From positions 8,215,495-8,279,494 of the forward strand of contig OZ234502.1 of NCBI GenBank assembly GCA_965153455.1: 64,000 nt of DNA, given 5' to 3'. The stretch comes from Sphagnum compactum (taxonomy: Eukaryota > Bryophyta > Sphagnopsida > Sphagnales). The notes below the pieces were generated by a model. The model saw nothing but the letters and a program-made list of their open reading frames with translations. It was not told the DNA's origin and did no database searches. Positions 39,152 through 49,900 of this stretch are shown here, piece after piece (within the stretch, counting starts at the first letter, position 1; each line of letters starts with the position of its first letter). A program made the translations under genes and the position numbers.

Positions 39152-40092
39152 GCTTCTTGTTGTACATCTGTAACCTGCAACTGCTTGTCACATTGAGTGT
39201 TCGTCCATGTCTTTCTAGAAACAGCAGCCAATTTCCAGCCATCAAGGACTAGCGACGCATGCAAACATGATCAACTTGTGAAGAGTGCGGAAACTTGGCG
39301 AAATGAAACTAAACCAGAAGTGACAAAACACATTGAAATTGGAAGTACAGAACGGGATTTTAAAAACAAGATTTGGTTGGAGGAGCAATCAGGACCAGAA
39401 ACCATACCAGAAATTTGCCACTGAAGGCATTGAACTCTAGCTTACAATATTTACAACAAATTCTCAAAACTCTATGGAAGAATAGGGCATTGAATCACCA
39501 CTGCAAGCACCAGAAAAAAACCGCAGAATTTGAAGACGAGACACAGAAGTCAGATGTCAAAGTATTACTTGCATAGTTGGCAAGGTCATCCTGCAGGCTT
39601 TATAGTGGAATCCACAATGCAGCATTGTTGCTTGCTTGCTTCACAACGGTTCTCACACCATGCAAAAACTCCTCGTGTCTCAGGACTTCCCTTACAAATG
39701 AAGAAAACTGCCAAATCAACAAAGAACAGCACTGCTGGAAACACGATGCCTTTTTTACTACGCACTGTTGTGGAGCCTTGATTCTGTACCCCAAGTGGCA
39801 AACCCCAACCCCAAAACTTGCTACCCTGTTTCCTCCTTTGGTTCCACCATAGTACCATGGCACCTTCCACACTAATTTATAACATTTTTAAAAATGTTGA
39901 AATTTTCAATTTTTTTCTGCAAACAACAACATTTTGTGAAGGAAAATGGAGAATCTTTTTAGAATGTTTCAGATTATTCTAGTTTTTTGGCTTGGAATGA
40001 TCAAAATAATGTATTTATTTGGCATTGGAATGTTTGAATTTGGCATGGTGCTATTGGTATTTGATTTTGTGTATGTTTTAAAAAGGTTGCAA

Positions 40093-40093
<1 letters not shown>

Positions 40094-40127
<34 letters not shown>
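40094..40127 (+). repeat. (TG)n microsatellite
   Basis: About 17 TG dinucleotides. The equivalent place in copy B (near 45177) is short and interrupted, so it expanded in copy A only. Confidence 0.95.
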
Positions 40128-40128
<1 letters not shown>

Positions 40129-40382
40129 GTTTTTTTTTTCTATTTTGTCCTGTAGCACAAGTTGTGGAAACAAGTGGACAAGTTGCACCAAGTTGTGACT
40201 TGTGAGTGTGTGTTTTTCTGTTTTAATAATAGCCTTCTGTTTTTGTTTTTGTGTGTGCATGCTTTTGCTTTTAGATTTTGTGACTCTTTGTGGGGTTTCT
40301 TTTGACATTCTATGACTCTAACTATAGGACCAATGAGTTCTTTTGCCTAAATAATATTTGTCAACTATCTCTCGTCAAACAC

Positions 40383-40630
40383 TATTTTGGGAGTACCAAT
40401 GGCACAAACCTTTTGTGGGGTTTATCAAATACTAAAAATTTCAGTTTACCTATGGCACAAACCTTTTGCCGGGTTTGTCAAATACTATTGTCCCATTACC
40501 AATGGCCCAAACCTTTTGCATATTCCAAGTGTGGGGTTTGTCAAATACTCCCTTCAGATTATGAATGGCTCAAAACTTTTGCATATTCCAAGTGCAGGGA
40601 TACTATTTTCAGATTACCAATGGCCCAAAC
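40383..40630 (+). repeat. Minisatellite in duplication copy A
   Basis: About five degenerate units built on ATTACCAATGGCCCAAACCT, TTTGC, GGGGTTTGTCAAATACT. More diverged than the copy B array at 45505-45745. Confidence 0.8.
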
Positions 40631-41244
40631 CTAATACAAAGACAACTGTTGTACACATTCCCAATAGGTCACTGAACAAAAGAATAGTCTGCAACCTCTC
40701 ACCTACAATCCTTTGAGAATAGTTCATGAACCCCAACCAAGCTGTAAAGATCTTTACTTTCTGGTTTTCCATTCATCAAGAAGGCACTAAAAATTGCTTA
40801 CCTTCCACAAATGGGTGTTTTATTTTGCAGAGTCAAGTCTGGAGTTGCACCCCTATTCGACAAGATTAGGGGTTTGAGTATGTCCCCTTAAATGTACAAG
40901 TACTTATTGAATATTAGCCTACCACAGTAGTACAGGGCACCTTCAACCCATGCTTGCTGCTGATTAATAAAATAATATTGAAGACTCCATGTCAAAAAAT
41001 AGAACATTCCTGAATACCTATTCAAAAGATTCTCAATTTTCATATAATTTTCTTTTTGTTTGAAATTTTTTTTGTTGAAAATCTAAACATTTGTAAAAGT
41101 ATATAATTAGTGTTGAAGCTGGCAAGATACCTATTACATTATTTATTTTGGAGAGCTTTAGTGACAATCAAAGGAGCAACACCTTAATCTATGGTGCAAG
41201 CCAATGTGCACCATAAGAGGGCTCTTACAAATCTCGGTCTACAG

Positions 41245-41745
41245 TACCATAGTACGTTTTCAGGTTTGGCATCTTGTTGTTGAATAATTACTTTATTTTG
41301 AAAATTTGATTTTGACATAAAAAAAACATTTAAATTTTTTTTGGATAAATTTTATTTAAATTAAAAAATATTTGCATGTTCTTCATCACCAATGTTATGT
41401 GCAAACGTTTTGTATCACAACACAAGTTTTAATTCCAGAACCTTCTTTGGAGGAAATATTGCACTAACCACTGACATACCCATCAGGCACTAAAAACCAA
41501 GGTTTATTTTTTTAATTTATTGCATACACAAAGTCAATAATAATAATAATAATAAAATTTGCGATAGAACAACAGAGCTCTCATTAGGGCTGCACTATTA
41601 AACGCATAAACGGTGTCGATAACAAAATTTCAACTTCAGTAAACAATAGTTTAAAAAATTTCTAACAAGAAGGGACCTTAATTTTCTAAAATTTTGGCGT
41701 TTAAAAAAATAATATAATTTTTGCCAAACCTGAAAAGGTATTACA
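41245..41745. mobile_element. Small TIR element, family A copy 3, with empty site in the paralogue
   Basis: Left end TAGTACGTTTTCAGGTTTGG (from 41250); right end in reverse TAATACCTTTTCAGGTTTGG (to 41743). Copy B of the duplication runs straight from the sequence left of this block (CTCTTACAAATTTTAGTCTA, 46199 on) to the sequence right of it (CTTTGAACATGCGATCCTAG), so about 500 bp were inserted in copy A after duplication. The termini and part of the interior (TTGAATAATTA) match family A at 30728 and 11168. No exact target duplication was resolved. Confidence 0.75.
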
Positions 41746-41800
41746 AATTTGACTTTTGAACACACCATCCTTGTCCAGGGGGCAGCTTTAACACATGTAA

Positions 41801-43500
41801 TTTGAACAATCCCTCCATATGATCTACACATGAAATTTATTTTCCAAAATTTAATGCTAAAAGACCTTAAGTTTTGGTGTTCATGACATATTGAAACATA
41901 ATAGAATGACTCTGGAAGTCTCCTCCTACACATGGTGTACTCTATTGTTCACATTCAAGCTTCGAATACAATGACCAGACTTGTATCAAATCCCATGTTC
42001 CCCTACTATAATCATGGATGAAGCTCATAAGTGAAATTTGGATGATTTTCCATGTACGGAATAAAATTTCATCGACAATCTTTATTTCATCCTGAAATTT
42101 CTTGAAACTTGATTCATGAAAGTATAAGCTGCAATCTGCCCACGAAATTAAAAATTTCTGGGCTGTTCAGTTCCTGAATTTTTTCTGCTCTTCTGAAACT
42201 TCTCCCCCAAAAAATCAGACTTCCTCATGTATATATTTTTCGTAGACTGCCTAGGTCACCCCCTTCCCCTTTTCATTCCTTCAGACTTCTTTCTCTCTTA
42301 TTTCTTTAACTTGATGCCTCCTTGAACCTTGAGAGGGGCCCTTTCAACATTCAAACTACCCTCTAGGTTTTTTTTTTTAACGCAATGAGAGCAAATTGAG
42401 AGGTTTCGAGTTCAAATTTCATGTTTTTCTTTATATCCATTTCTATTACTGATGTGGATTTGAAGCCATCTTGCTCAAATGAAAGTCCATCCATTAAATC
42501 TTAGGATGAAATAAAGTTCATCTATAAAATATCATTTATAATTTTATTTCATCTATGAAATATAATCCATTCACGATTATAATTTTTGATTGAAAAGTCA
42601 TTTCTATTTGGGATGGTTTGATATTTCTTTTATATTTTTTATCATACCCATATCCATGTAGGCTAACTATGCAGCCTAATCATTGCCCCACCCATTAGTC
42701 TAGGTCAAAATAAGTGACCAACAATTCTGAAAATAAAAATTGCATGCAATCAATGAGGAAATACAACATACACCCCAAAGGATTAAGATTGTTTTCTGTT
42801 AGGAAGGGAGAGGGAATTTAAATTTTTTTTTTTTGGGGTCTGCTAAAAAAATTCCAAAGTTTCAAGAAGTTTTGTCATGTGTGAAGGTTGTTGGGGGGGG
42901 GGGGGGGGAAAACGATTGTTTCCATTTTCCTTTGTTATCAACATGCTCCCTTCAAGTTCCCAATGGGTTCAAAATGGGTTCCCAATATGTTCCCCAATGG
43001 TGTTCCCAATAGCACTTCGCTTGAATCGCGTATGTTTAGACCAAAGTCCTCCCCTTCTCACCTATACATAGGTGGGCCAAAGGGGGAGGCACTCCATCTT
43101 TCCATAAAATCTTCTATTTTAGGGAGCCTCCATAGTTTCAACTTTTTTTTGTGATGGGTGCAAAATAAAAATGTTGGACTTGTGGGGCACCCCCAATTAA
43201 TTAATATGAATCACACTATGTCCCCAAATTGGGATCTCTGAGTCATAAAAACCTTTGGAAGGTTTTTGTAGTGTATTTGCAAGTATTCTTACTGTGCATA
43301 AGAACCCATGGGGCTATTCAGAAAATGAAACACTTGCAGGTGCCAGAGTTCTATTTTTCAAAATGTGTTTTTCATATTTCTCCCATGATACCCGATTCTG
43401 CACAGTTTTCAAGCTTCTTAGAGTGCAAAAGATTGTCTTTGCTATAAAAAATTGCCGATTTTGAAGGAAGTGCTGGTTTTTGAGTAAATCAGACCTCTAT
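41801..43500. other. Intergenic, includes a poly-G run
   Basis: 16 consecutive G at 42893-42908. Near 42957-43010 GTTCCCAATGGG-like phrases repeat four times. A B-box-like GGTTTCGAGTTCAAAT occurs near 42401. No gene recognised. Confidence 0.45.
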
Positions 43501-43538
43501 TTTGAGCAGAATCTGCCCTTAGCAAACCGTTTATGCTA

Positions 43539-43612
43539 GGGCCTTCCCCTCGGGCACATTCTGCACCTAGTTGGCCTTTAGTAGGATGCAGAATGCGCCC
43601 TAAGGGGTGCCT
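43539..43612. repeat. Strong imperfect hairpin
   Basis: Arms of about 28 bp: left GGCCTTCCCCTCGGGCACAT then TCTGCACC, right GATGCAGAATGCGCCCTAAG then GGGTGCC, around a loop of about 17 bp. A third related piece, GCAGAATCTGCCCTTA, lies just upstream near 43507. Size would suit a small foldback element or a microRNA-like precursor; function unknown. Confidence 0.6.
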
Positions 43613-43722
43613 CTAAAGTAGATAAAGATTTTCCTGTAAGAAAAAAACTCTGCACTGCTGAATAATAAACGACATGGAAATAACAAATCCAAAAGAAAGA
43701 AAGAAAGATTTTGTTCACCAAT

Positions 43723-44307
43723 TTAGTCAAGACCAATGAGCTCAACATTCTTGCTGCTGCTGCTGTTCAAATCACAGCAGATTATTCTATGCTCGTTAGC
43801 AAACTGCAAAGCCGATGGCTCTGTGCCAAATCCCGCCACCAAAGCCATCACCAAGAATTCAGGACCCACGGCCTTCTCCCAATGTTGAGCTCTCTTTACT
43901 GCTTTTTCAACATCTTCTATTGTCGTAGATAGAGGGAACACAGTTGTGACACACACAATGAGAACGGGTTGAAAGGTTCCTGGATGCACACCTTTCAACA
44001 CCAGATCCACTCTGGAAGCATCTTCCGACTCGTCTTTCGACAGTGTCTGGTTTGATGTCTGCACCTCAAGCATGAATTCTACAGTCTCGGTTGAAAGTGC
44101 CTTTGGATTCAAGCAAATTGACTCCAATTTTCTAGGAGTTGTCACAATGATGTCTTTTAGGACACGGATTGCGATTGCATTCACCTGCGGACATGTCCAT
44201 ATTTGTGTAGTCACGGAAGAAGAAGTTCTATGATGGTCCTTCAAGATGGAGTCTATGTCCTCCCTCCAGTTGCACTGTAGCAAAACTGCTTGTTGACTTG
44301 ATAACAT
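43723..44307 (-). CDS. Hypothetical protein, 194 aa, in duplication copy B
   Basis: Single uninterrupted frame, far longer than chance for this A+T-rich region, with protein-like composition. Begins MLSSQQAVLLQCNWRED; the middle has TTPRKLESICLNPKALST and an acidic linker (SKDESEDASRVD); the C-terminal half alternates hydrophobic strands and helices (VLIVCVTTVFPL, IEDVEKAVKRAQHWEKA, FLVMALVAGF, HRIICCDL). I do not recognise the family. The strand-helix-strand order with an Asp before a strand is loosely like PD-(D/E)XK nuclease-type folds, but the Glu-x-Lys signature is absent. No signal peptide or membrane segment is evident. The paralogous 5' end at 39071-39151 supports the start codon. It could be one exon of a longer gene. 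Confidence 0.5.
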   Translation of the reverse strand: MLSSQQAVLLQCNWREDIDSILKDHHRTSSSVTTQIWTCPQVNAIAIRVLKDIIVTTPRKLESICLNPKALSTETVEFMLEVQTSNQTLSKDESEDASRVDLVLKGVHPGTFQPVLIVCVTTVFPLSTTIEDVEKAVKRAQHWEKAVGPEFLVMALVAGFGTEPSALQFANEHRIICCDLNSSSSKNVELIGLD

Positions 44308-46280
44308 GTTTCTTGGACATGTATGCCCTGCATATCAATAAGCTTGTCACATTGAGCATTCATACATCGTTCTTGCAACGACAACCGGTTTCCAGCCATC
44401 AAGGACTAGCGGCGCACGCAACAAAACACACTGAAATTGGAAGAAGATAACGGGGTTTGAAAAACAAGATCTCGTTGGAGTTGCAACGAGGGACAAAAAC
44501 CATACCAAAAATTTGCCACAGAAGGCATTGAAATTTGAACTTCCGCTTATAATATTTACAACAAATCCTCAAAACTCTACACAGGAATAGGGGATTTACT
44601 TACCACTGCGAGCACCAGAAAAAAACTGCAGAATCTGAAGATGAGACACCGAAGTTGGGGGGGAGCTGGATGTCAAAGTATTAAGCGTTGCCGGCAAGGG
44701 TATCCTGCAGCCTTGTTTGTAGTGGAATCCACAATGCAGCATTGTTGCTTGCTTGCTTGCTTCACAACAGTTCTCACACCATGCAAGAACTCCTTGTGTC
44801 TCAAGATTTCCTTACGGTAATCGAAGCACTGCTTGAAACACTAAGCACCCATCCCGTGTTTGACCTAAGTACCCATTTGCACCCTTTGATTCTGCACCCC
44901 AAATAGCAACCCACTCCCCAATTTCTACCCTGTTTCCTCCTTTGGTACAATGGCATTATTTTCAAAAATGTTGAAATTTCTCAAAAATAGGTATTTTTCA
45001 AACAACAAAAAATTGGGAGCGGAATCAAAGAAATCTTTAGAATATTATTCCAGAAAATTTGAAGCTTTCAATGTGGAATCTTGGAAACAAAATGATTATT
45101 TGACATTCAAATGTTTTAACTTGGCATGCTACTATGGTATTTGAATTTGTGTATGTTTTTAAAAAGGTTGCAATTTGTGTGTGGTATGTGTGTGTAGGGG
45201 GGTTTTTCGTTTTGCAATTTTGTCCTGTAGCACAAAGTGTGGTACCAAGTGGACAAGTTGCACTAAGTTGTGACGTGTGTGCGACTTTCCATTTTAATAA
45301 TAGCCTTGTGTTTGGTTTTGGTTTGTGCATGTTTTTCCTTTTTAATGCCTCGTGTGAGTGGTTTTGCTTTAAAAAAATTTGTACTCAAGCACTTTTGTGT
45401 GCTGTGACTCCTTGTGGGTTTCTTTTGACTTTCTATGACTCTAAGAATAGCATCATTGAGCTCTCTTCCTTAAATAATGTTTGTCAATTTCCTCTCCTCA
45501 AGTATTATTTTTGGATTACCGATGGCCCAAAACCTTGTGCGGGGTTGTCAAATACTCTTTTTGGATTACCGATGGCCCAAAACCTTGTGCGAGGTTTGTC
45601 AAATGCTCTTTTTGGATTACCGATGGCCCAAAACCTTGTGCGGGGTTTGTCATATACTCTTTTTGGATTACCAATTGCCCAAAACCTTGTGTGGGGTTGT
45701 CAAATACTCCTTTTGGATTATGGACGGCCCAAACCTTTTGCATATTCCAAACAAGACTACTATTGGACACATTCCCAATTGGACACTGAACAAAAGAATA
45801 GTTCACAACCTAGTCCACAATCTCTCAGCCACAATCCTTCAAGAATAGTTGATGAACCCCAACCAAGCTGAGAAGATCTCCAGTACTTATTAAAAGACCA
45901 GGAAGACTGCAGTAGTAGTACAGGGGACCTTCAACACATGTCTGTAGATTGATTAATTAATTATGAAGATTAAATGTCCAAAAATTGAACATTCCTGAAT
46001 ATTCAAAACATTCTCATTCAAACTTTTTTGTTCTTTGAAAAATATGTATTTTTGAAGATCTCAACATTTCTAAAAATACTATAATTAGTAGTGAAGCTGC
46101 CAAGATACCTACTACAGTTTCATTTTGGAGAGTTCCAGTGACAATCAAAGGAGCAACACCTTAAAAATATGGTGCAGGCTAATGTGCATTATAAGAGGGC
46201 TCTTACAAATTTTAGTCTAGTATCAAGCTTTGAACATGCGATCCTAGTACAGGGGGCAGCTTCAACACATGTTTGTCAAA
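44215..46280 (+). repeat. Segmental duplication, copy B
   Basis: Partner of 39050-41800, same orientation. The unknown ORF spans its left edge. Within it, the phrase CAGGGG-(GCA)-CTTCAACACATG, followed by a TTAATTAATT and an ATTCCTGAAT/TTCTGGAATG stretch, recurs near 45915 and 46250, an internal duplication also represented in copy A. Confidence 0.9.
45505..45745 (+). repeat. Minisatellite, about 53-bp unit x5, copy B
   Basis: Five units of TTTTTGGATTACCGATGGCC, CAAAACCTTGTGCGGGG, TTGTCAAATACTC. The first three are almost identical, much more homogeneous than the copy A array, indicating recent amplification or gene-conversion-like homogenisation. Confidence 0.9.
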
Positions 46281-46972
46281 TAATTAATTAATTGAAAGAG
46301 TGTATGTCAAAAAGGAAAAATTCTGGAATGTTCCAAAAGATTCTTCATTTTCCTTCATAATATTTGAAAAAAGTATTTAGAGTATATGTAAATCTTTTGG
46401 CTTGCAATCAGTCGAATAATAAGCATTTGCAGCACTTTCATTTGGATTGACGAATTCAGCTTTAATGAATACTTTGCCTCTGTTTCTTCATACACTGGCT
46501 TTCAAATCTCAACACACACTTTCATGGACATTGTAATGCAATCACACAAGTTACTTTCCTGTTCATTCAGCATTCAGCAATATCAAAAATACTGGTACGC
46601 TTTCAAACCATCCCTCCTTTCCAGAAGTGGGTGAGGTTTTGACAGCTGCTGGTAGCATCCAAAATGTGGTGCCATAACTAACCTCTAGCTTGATCACATC
46701 TCATGAAAAACCAGTGGATCATTGAATTGCATCTACTGCAATCTTTCTATGGTCAGAAAAATCTAGGGTTCAGATTTCATCATTAGAGGGCCATGTCCTC
46801 TTAGGATATCTCATAAGAGTACTGGTCACAATGCTTATCCTGATGCACATGTGAAGGCACTCCAAATATTGCCCTTACATTTCCGATGGTTGGCTTGGTC
46901 AGAGTCTTGAAAAGACATTGCTAGAAATAGAGCACAAACTCCATTTTCAATACTCTTGAGTACAGATAGCAA
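46281..46972. other. 3' flank of PASTICCINO1
   Basis: Should include the PAS1 3' UTR (minus strand). No other coding region recognised. Confidence 0.4.
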
Positions 46973-49900
46973 TCAAAGAATTGCACACTTTCCAGGAATA
47001 TGCTGCCTTAGAAATCGGTGTCCCACTTTGAAGAGTCTTGAAATTGGGGTTGTAGCCTGAGGTGGTGCAGTGGCATCTTCCACTGTTTCAGACTTCTCAA
47101 GTGTTTCTGCCTTACTATCTTGAGTAATGGAGGTCTCAGTGCTTTCATGTCCAGGCGTTTCCACTATTGTCTCCTCAGACAACTCTCCTGGCCGTTTGTC
47201 AAACAGACCTTTGAACTGCTTCCTAGCCTTCAGCTCAGCCTCCTGTAAGCATTTCAAGCATTCGGTGAGAGACCTTACGACTAAATAACAGCATCAATGA
47301 GCTACTTTTAAAAATAAGATTCACAGCTTTCCTTTCTGAAATCAGAAGACTAATTGAAGGTCATCTTGATAAGCATCACTTGAAAATTTTCAAATCTGTC
47401 GGTTGGACTGAAATTATGAAAACTCCTTGGTGACATAGCTGGTCTGTGACTACAACAGTCACCACATTAGATTGGTCCCTTACAAATCCAGAAAACATTA
47501 TCCCCCTAGATTGAAAAAGACACCCACCTGCTCTCTTTTCTTCAGCTTGGCCAGAGCTGCATTTGCATCACCAGTGGCAGACTTGTCAACTGTCATCATC
47601 TGCAGATATATGTGGCATTTTCAGTAATGGCTTTCATTATATTGACACATTGTACGACGGTCACTATGTAGAAAAAAAAGCTTTTGGCCAATCAGACTGT
47701 CAGACAGTATAGACTAAGGTCTATTACCAGCTTGAAATCACTTCGAGCTTCATCAAAATCCCCAGTTTCAGTGAAGGCCATTCCTCGTCGATACAAAGCT
47801 TTCACATGATGAGGGTTCCCTTCCAGAACCTGCACAAATCAATCTTTACTTCTGAGTAACACAGTTTTCAACTTAGCATGCAAGGATTCTCAAGCTCAGA
47901 TGCATCCAGGGCAAGTTTAGACATTGAAATTCCTTTGACCTTGAATTTCAGCATGCCTGATTTGAAGAAAACTGCATCCCTTGATAATCAAATAATCAAT
48001 GAAGGCCAAGTCACTTGCCTTGTTGCATGTTTCAATGGACTTGACATACTCCCCAAGTTTGTGGTAGCATGCCGCAACATTAAGAAGAAACGTGTTCTGC
48101 CAAATTTACAAATTAGCTAGCATACAATATTGTAGCTTATCTTTTGCAGAGTCAAAGCAGTCATTTACTAAACACATTGAAAGTGATTACTTACATAGAA
48201 GATGGGCAAAGGGGTTTCCCAGTCTACAGAATTGACAAGATCAGTAGAAAGCTAAGAAGAAAATCAACAGAACTTACATTGGTAGTTTGGAGTTCCTGGG
48301 CTTCCTCATCACCATGAGGATTGACATGCTTAAAATCCCTCAGCACCTGCTACATCCTCTCTTCACATGAGATGCCACACATGTCCTAACCTACATTATA
48401 TAGAGCATGCTTGATTGCTGAGAGCCTACACCACCATCCCTTGATCGTCACGTCATTGAATGGCTAAATATAGGAATTGACTGTGTGATTGTAATAAACA
48501 GCAGTGACATGCCTTGTCATACTTGGTCTTGGCTAGCTCAAACTTCCCTTCTTTGAATAACCGATTACCCTGCAGGCAGAGGTAATGAGCTCCATAAAAG
48601 AGTGCAATAAGACTGATTACAATTCTCTTTAAAACTCCTACAATGACACTGAAAATTCCTAATGACTCATGCTACCAATCAGTGAACCCAATTTCACAGT
48701 GCAGCAATTGCAGATGGCTGGAAACCATTTGTTAAAGCTGGATTGACATGATATTAGGTTTGACCCAATGAGACAGTTTAAGGACGATATATTGTGCAAA
48801 TGAATCAACAAGTAGCCTAGTCCAACATTTTCCATGTAATTTAGGGTGCAGTTAACTTGCACCCAGGTGAGCCATTTTGATTCACAAAGGACAGTAGAAT
48901 AATGGTCTAAAATTGCTTTTTTCTATCTCTTGAAAGCTCGAAGGTGAGGCATTTGGAGTACCGCAGCTTTAATTGCATCAACTTCAGCCATAATCTCTTT
49001 GAAATTAAGACCTTCCCATTCCTGAAAAAAACAACATTGAAATGAAAAACTAACCATAATTCTTTGGTGCAGATATTGTGTGAACAGACTGAAATTGTCA
49101 GCAAGACAAACTATAAACCTCTGCTGATCCAGCTACACTGCAGAAAAAGATTGGGCAATTCTGTTAGTTGACCTTGGCTTTCTCATATCCTAGCAATTCA
49201 ACCTCCCATTGCACAGAAGCACCCTCTGGAACACCTTCTGGCCTGCACCCAATATAGTGAAGTATCACCAGATGCAAATTTTTTCCACTGCATCAGCTTG
49301 AGAATTCATTTGCATGCCTCACTGTATCTATTCATGCCACACAGAAGGATTTTTGGCATCAGATGGATAAGAATGACCTTGGGTGTTTGTTTGTGCCCCC
49401 TCACCAGTCAAGCTTAGGACAGTCTATTAACTGATGACATTAGGAAATCTAGGTTTTCAGGCAGCTGCATACATCTGCAGGGAACCCTATAACACCAAAC
49501 AGCAGGCAAAGCATCAACATGACAAATGTAAGCAGATGACCTCTGGTGTGCCTTGTGTTACCTTGGAAATTTGTCATAAGCATACTTGGACACACTATTG
49601 ATGAGAGCCAGCTCACCGGGAAGCATCAACCGTAGACTTGCCTCCAGTCCTTCAGGTACCTATCAAACCGTACACATAGAAAGCTCAAGACAAGAGAGTC
49701 CAGAGACAAATAAGTGCTACATTGGTAATGTCTGTAGAAAGAAGCACAAGAAACAAAAGGATTCTTACAAATTCCATATGCTCACAGGTTGTGAAAGATC
49801 AAGATAGAGCACACAATTCCTGTGTTCATTTCCAACATCTTGGTTGGTAATATGTACTGGGACTATTCTTATAACTTTTGTGCTTCCTATGCATAGCTTG

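Larger units (their letters stand above)
39050..41800 (+). repeat. Segmental duplication, copy A
   Basis: Direct, diverged duplicate of 44215-46280. Matching landmarks in order include CCTTCAAGATGG (39087/44238), TTTCCAGCCATCAAGGACTA (39231/44384), GGAATCCACAATGCAGCATT (39607/44717), the minisatellite (40383/45505), CAATCAAAGGAGCAACACCT (41166/46144) and CAGGGGGCAGCTT (41777/46250). Offset drifts between about 5.1 and 4.5 kb because copy A carries an inserted TIR element near 41245-41745 and the minisatellites differ. Confidence 0.9.

Noticed and set aside
42893-42908. G-quadruplex-forming element from the poly-G run
   Set aside because: A plain 16-G run with no gene context; more likely slippage or assembly uncertainty.
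45134-45871. 245-codon plus-strand open frame
   Set aside because: Most of it is the 53-bp minisatellite, which stays open in more than one frame; the paralogous region in copy A does not keep the frame.
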